This document shows positions 61,205 to 64,000 of a DNA stretch of 64,000 nucleotides, one piece after another. Position 1 is the stretch's first letter, and each line of letters begins with the position of its first letter. The position numbers and the translations under genes were made by a program. The stretch comes from Paracoccaceae bacterium (GTDB taxonomy: Bacteria > Pseudomonadota > Alphaproteobacteria > Rhodobacterales > Rhodobacteraceae), in contig JALUYI010000006.1 in NCBI GenBank assembly GCA_027013095.1, positions 1-64,000 of the forward strand, read 5' to 3'. The notes below the pieces were generated by a model that was given only the letters and a program-made list of their open reading frames with translations, was not told the origin of the DNA and did not search any database.

Positions 61205-62206
61205 ATGCACAACTGGCGTGAACTGACAACTGCCCTGGCAACCTGCGCCCTTGTGGCGGCGCTCTCCGGTCCTGCTGAGGCCCATGATCCGAACATCTCC
61301 GCCCCCGTGTCGGTCGCTGCAATCGCGGCGCTGGGGGTGCAGACCTTCCCAGTGCTCGAATCTCCGCATGTCGACAGCGTCCCGGCCTCGGCCTACAACT
61401 CGAACCCGCCCACCTCGGGGCCGCATCTGGCAAAACCGCTCGACTGGGGCGTTTACGATGCGCCGGTGCCGGACGCGGCCGCGGTCCACAACCTTGAGCA
61501 TGGCGGCATCTGGATTACCTACCGCCCCGACCTTGCCAGCGGCGACGTGGCCAGGCTGCGCGATCTGGCGGCGCATTATCCGAACGCGGTGATCCTGTCG
61601 CCGCGCCCGGCCACTGACAGCCCGATCGCGGTGGTGTCGTGGGGCCGCATGATGCGGCTTGAGCGCGCCGATATTGGGCGGATCGACAGCTATATCCAGA
61701 CCTTCGTCAACCAGAGCCCGGAAGAGTATTCGTCACTCGCCCATGACAAGTTCAAGGCACCGGCCGCTCCCGTTGTCGGGGCGCCCTTTCCGGCCTTCGA
61801 ACTGGTCGACGTAGATGGCAGGACGATCAACAATGAGACCATTCTGGGCAAGCCCACTGTTCTGTGGTTCACGACCAGCTGGTGTGTCCCCTGCCAGATC
61901 GGTGCGCGCCACGTTGCGACCTTTGACAAAGAATTGGGGGATGCGGCATTCAACGTGGTGGTGGTGTTCGTCGATCCGCGGGAAAGCGACAGCGATCTCC
62001 GCGAGTGGAGGCGCAAGTTTGGCAACGACGACTGGGTGGTGGCTTTCGACAATGCCGTGGCACCGTTGGCGCAAATGGCGGCGGTGCAATATCTCGACAC
62101 GAAATTCCTGATCAATTCCAATGGCCAATTGGTCGATATAGATGTGCAACTCGCCAAGGATGCCTACTTGCGCAAGATCCGGTCAGTGGTTCAAGGAGGA
62201 GGATGA
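61205..62206 (+). CDS. DUF3105-thioredoxin (TlpA-like) fusion protein
   Basis: A 333-residue exported protein. A signal peptide (ELTTALATCALVAALSGPAEA) is followed by a DUF3105 domain (SYNSNPPTSGPHL-like YNSNPPTSGPHLAKPLDWGV, VHNLEHGGIWITY, VVSWGRMMRL; about residues 50-170). The C-terminal 140 residues form a thioredoxin domain with site SWCVPCQIGARHV, very similar to the membrane thioredoxin at 58024. DUF3105 has conserved His residues (HNLEHGG) and no settled function. ATG at 61205 follows AAAGGA; the frame extends upstream to 61028 without a signal. The 3' end overlaps the convergent CcdA-like gene by 24 bases. Confidence 0.86.
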   Translation: MHNWRELTTALATCALVAALSGPAEAHDPNISAPVSVAAIAALGVQTFPVLESPHVDSVPASAYNSNPPTSGPHLAKPLDWGVYDAPVPDAAAVHNLEHGGIWITYRPDLASGDVARLRDLAAHYPNAVILSPRPATDSPIAVVSWGRMMRLERADIGRIDSYIQTFVNQSPEEYSSLAHDKFKAPAAPVVGAPFPAFELVDVDGRTINNETILGKPTVLWFTTSWCVPCQIGARHVATFDKELGDAAFNVVVVFVDPRESDSDLREWRRKFGNDDWVVAFDNAVAPLAQMAAVQYLDTKFLINSNGQLVDIDVQLAKDAYLRKIRSVVQGGG

Positions 62207-63055
62207 TGCGCGGTTGTTGGCCTGGCTGCGTACGGCGCGCCGGTGCAGCAGAATGGCTGTCGAGATGGCGGCAATGCCCAACAATGCGCCCGCCGCTACC
62301 GTCCGGCCCGCACCTTCCGATAGAAACTGGCCGAACATCGCCGCCCAGTAGCCGCCGGTGTCGAGGATCGCCCGCATCCACGGAGTGTCGTTGAACAACA
62401 ACTGACCCCAGTAAAGAAAGACATAGCCCCCCGCCAGCGCCGTCAGGGCGCCCGAGAGGCGGCGCAGTGTGGCATGATGCCGCCCGACTACCTGGAACAC
62501 ACCGGCGCCGAGCACAGCCGCAACAACCGAAATGGCGGCCAGTATCGCGCCCGACCCCAGCAGGAAGAAAGCCACGTTTTGCAGCGCCAGGTCGCTGTCG
62601 CCAAGGAAGGACACGCCGGCAAGGCCCATGAAAACCGGCAAGGTGCAGGACAGCGAAACAAATCCGTAGGAAAGGCCAAAGCCGACGGCGCCATAACGCG
62701 CATTCGCCCGCCGGCAGGTGGATGTGATCCGACTGGCCGGAAGCCGCAATCCCGCCACCGCCAGCAGGCCCCAGACCACCAAGGCGCCACCGATCGTCGC
62801 GCCGACATAGGGCAGCATCGGCCCCAGCCAGTTGGCGCCCGAGCCAAGCACCAGCGTCGCCGCCAGGAAGGTGACGACATAGCCAAGCGTTGCCGCGGCG
62901 GCATTGGTCGATGCGCGCAGGAAGCGCATGGCATTTCCATCGCCTTCATGCCCGGCCAGCTGGCGGGCGAACCATGCGGGAAGCAGGGCAAAACCGCAGG
63001 GGTTGACGGTTGAAACCGCCCCTGCGGTAAAGGCGAAGATCAGGGCCGAACTCAT
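62183..63055 (-). CDS. CcdA/DsbD-like membrane thiol-redox transporter
   Basis: A 290-residue protein with about eight hydrophobic segments. The two redox cysteines lie in the family motifs STVNPCGFALLPAW and FVSLSCTLPVFMGL. CcdA proteins carry electrons from cytoplasmic thioredoxin to periplasmic thioredoxin-like partners. The two CVPC proteins encoded nearby are natural partners. It is downstream of merA and a small membrane protein gene, likely in one operon. Confidence 0.9.
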   Translation of the reverse strand: MSSALIFAFTAGAVSTVNPCGFALLPAWFARQLAGHEGDGNAMRFLRASTNAAAATLGYVVTFLAATLVLGSGANWLGPMLPYVGATIGGALVVWGLLAVAGLRLPASRITSTCRRANARYGAVGFGLSYGFVSLSCTLPVFMGLAGVSFLGDSDLALQNVAFFLLGSGAILAAISVVAAVLGAGVFQVVGRHHATLRRLSGALTALAGGYVFLYWGQLLFNDTPWMRAILDTGGYWAAMFGQFLSEGAGRTVAAGALLGIAAISTAILLHRRAVRSQANNRASSSSLNH

Positions 63056-63064
63056 GTTCGTACC

Positions 63065-63313
63065 TCATTCGGCCGGTGCATGAATCGCGCTTTCATCCCG
63101 GTTGATATTGCACTGCCGCGCCCACTTCCGGCCCCACAGATACCGGGCGATCCCGGCGGCAATCAGGGCGATGCCGCCGGCCTGAACCCAGCCGTTTCCC
63201 AGCAGCGCCGTGATGCTGCCAAGGCTGACCCCGCCAAGCGCCAGCAGCAGCCCGCCGCAGCACACGACCTTCAGCGCGATCAGCTTGCCAAGTCCGATGT
63301 CGTTGTTTTCCAT
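63065..63313 (-). CDS. small membrane protein with CC motif, MerF/MerT-like
   Basis: An 82-residue protein with two transmembrane helices. The first carries a vicinal Cys pair (LIALKVVCCGGLLLALGGVS), as in the first helix of MerT and MerF mercuric-ion transporters. The second helix (WVQAGGIALIAAGIARYLWG) and a basic tail with one Cys follow. It lies between merA and the CcdA-like gene, so a Hg(II)-uptake role is likely, but the assignment rests on context and the CC motif. ATG at 63313 follows GAGG; GTG at 63322 is an alternative. Confidence 0.7.
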   Translation of the reverse strand: MENNDIGLGKLIALKVVCCGGLLLALGGVSLGSITALLGNGWVQAGGIALIAAGIARYLWGRKWARQCNINRDESAIHAPAE

Positions 63314-63323
63314 GTCTCGCACC

Positions 63324-64000
63324 TCACCCCGCGCAACAGCTCAGCTTGGCCACATCCATGTCAAACGTCTGCGCCGCCAGTTTCAGCCCCTCGACGGTGG
63401 TCAGATAGGGGAAGATCGTCTCGCCCAGATCCTTGGTGGTCATGGCGAACTTCAGTGCCATCGCCAGCGTCTGGATGGTGTCTGAACCCTCGGGCGCAAT
63501 GATCGTGCCGCCGAGCAGCTTGTCGGTCGCCTTGTCGGCCACCAACTTGATCAGCCCGCGCGTGTCGCGCGCCGCCAGCGCCCGCGGCACCTGGTCGAGC
63601 GGCAGCACCGAGGTTTTCACGTCGAACCCGGCGGCCTCTGCCTGCGCGGCGCTCAGCCCGACGCCCGCAACCTGCGGGTCGGTGAACACCACCCAGGGCA
63701 TGGCGGCGTTGTCATAGCGCCCATCGCCGCCCAGCACCGCGTTCTGCGCCGCCAGCTTGGCCCCATAGGCGGCCATGTAAACGAACTGGTCGCGGTCGGT
63801 CACGTCTCCGGCGGCATAGATGCCCGGCGCGCTGGTCTGCATGTCGTCGCCAACCATGATCGCGCCGCGCCTGTCCAGCCTGACGCCGGCATCTTCCAGC
63901 CCCATGCCAGCGGTACTGGCCCGCCGGCCGGCCGTCGCCACCAGCTTTTCGGCCCTGATCGCAAGGGTTTCGCCGCCGCGTTCGATGGTCAGCGTCACTT
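63324..64000 (-). CDS. merA: mercuric reductase, C-terminal part (cut by window end)
   Basis: The last 225 residues of a pyridine nucleotide-disulfide oxidoreductase; the 5' part lies beyond the window. The FAD motif APGIYAAGDVTDRDQFVYMA, the dimerisation part and the end MDVAKLSCCAG are visible. The C-terminal vicinal Cys pair is diagnostic of MerA, which reduces Hg(II) to Hg(0). Immediately downstream lie the small CC-motif protein and the CcdA-like gene. Confidence 0.92.
   Translation of the reverse strand, partial: VTLTIERGGETLAIRAEKLVATAGRRASTAGMGLEDAGVRLDRRGAIMVGDDMQTSAPGIYAAGDVTDRDQFVYMAAYGAKLAAQNAVLGGDGRYDNAAMPWVVFTDPQVAGVGLSAAQAEAAGFDVKTSVLPLDQVPRALAARDTRGLIKLVADKATDKLLGGTIIAPEGSDTIQTLAMALKFAMTTKDLGETIFPYLTTVEGLKLAAQTFDMDVAKLSCCAG

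Noticed and set aside
1-64000. CRISPR arrays, rRNA genes and retron- or group II intron-like structures
   Set aside because: No regularly spaced direct repeats, rRNA motifs or reverse transcriptase sequences were seen on reading the window.

Overview
The window looks like a chromosomal segment of an alphaproteobacterium of the Rhodobacteraceae/Roseobacter group. Supporting signs are the split hisB-hisH-hisA-hisF-hisE cluster, stand-alone NDUFA9-like and NDUFS4-like complex I accessory genes, a TakP-like TRAP transporter, a Pot-like ABC transporter, tRNA genes with encoded CCA, and GC-rich codon use. This placement rests on gene content only; no search was run.

Layout. 0-7 kb: the glutamate synthase operon gltD-GFA-gltB on the minus strand. 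7-8.4 kb: an NDUFA9-like gene, tRNA-Leu and tRNA-Pro, followed by an integrase remnant at 8.5-8.7 kb. 8.9-13.4 kb: a Met-rich secreted protein plus SHOCT protein divergent from a two-component system with repeated operator half-sites, then a Crp/Fnr regulator and a metallo-beta-lactamase-fold protein. 13.4-17.5 kb: the his cluster, interrupted by an oppositely oriented DUF2147 gene. 17.7-27.8 kb: two envelope glycosyltransferases, a cyclase/FAH pair, a coupled pair of secreted proteins (possibly phosphodiester-glycosidase-like, and SUMF1-like), pgi, and an amidotransferase. 28-33 kb: a TRAP operon whose large permease carries a long charged C-terminal extension. 33.4-35.5 kb: NDUFS4-like gene, tRNA-Arg, GT25 and a phosphatase. 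35.7-40.6 kb: a Pot-like ABC transporter. 40.6-47.2 kb: a tightly packed minus-strand operon (SPOR lipoprotein, D-Ala-D-Ala carboxypeptidase, tmk, holB, TatD, PhnP-like, AEC transporter).

47.2-50.2 kb is a scar made of a DksA-like gene, an IS21 left end with the first codons of istA, a truncated phage tail-tube gene, a HigBA module with a clear operator, and an in-frame chimera of a tape-measure N-terminus with a phage DUF2793-type C-terminus.

50.5-64 kb is the most interesting part, an accessory block with very GC-rich codon use. It holds a MerR regulator with three metal-site-like cysteines and five promoters of MerR type (-35 box, 15-bp dyad, 19-bp spacer). These precede a glutamate dehydrogenase/patatin pair, cfa, a glutathione-reductase-like flavoprotein, a membrane thioredoxin with a Cys-rich membrane protein, and a four-gene set: two Cox11-like CxC proteins, a c-type cytochrome and a DUF3105-thioredoxin fusion. 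Convergent to this lie a CcdA-like transporter, a small CC-motif membrane protein and the 3' part of merA, cut by the window end. I infer a metal- or thiol-stress-inducible system in which CcdA passes electrons to periplasmic thioredoxins that serve CxC metal-binding proteins and a cytochrome, coupled to mercury reduction. The combination is not one I recognise as described.
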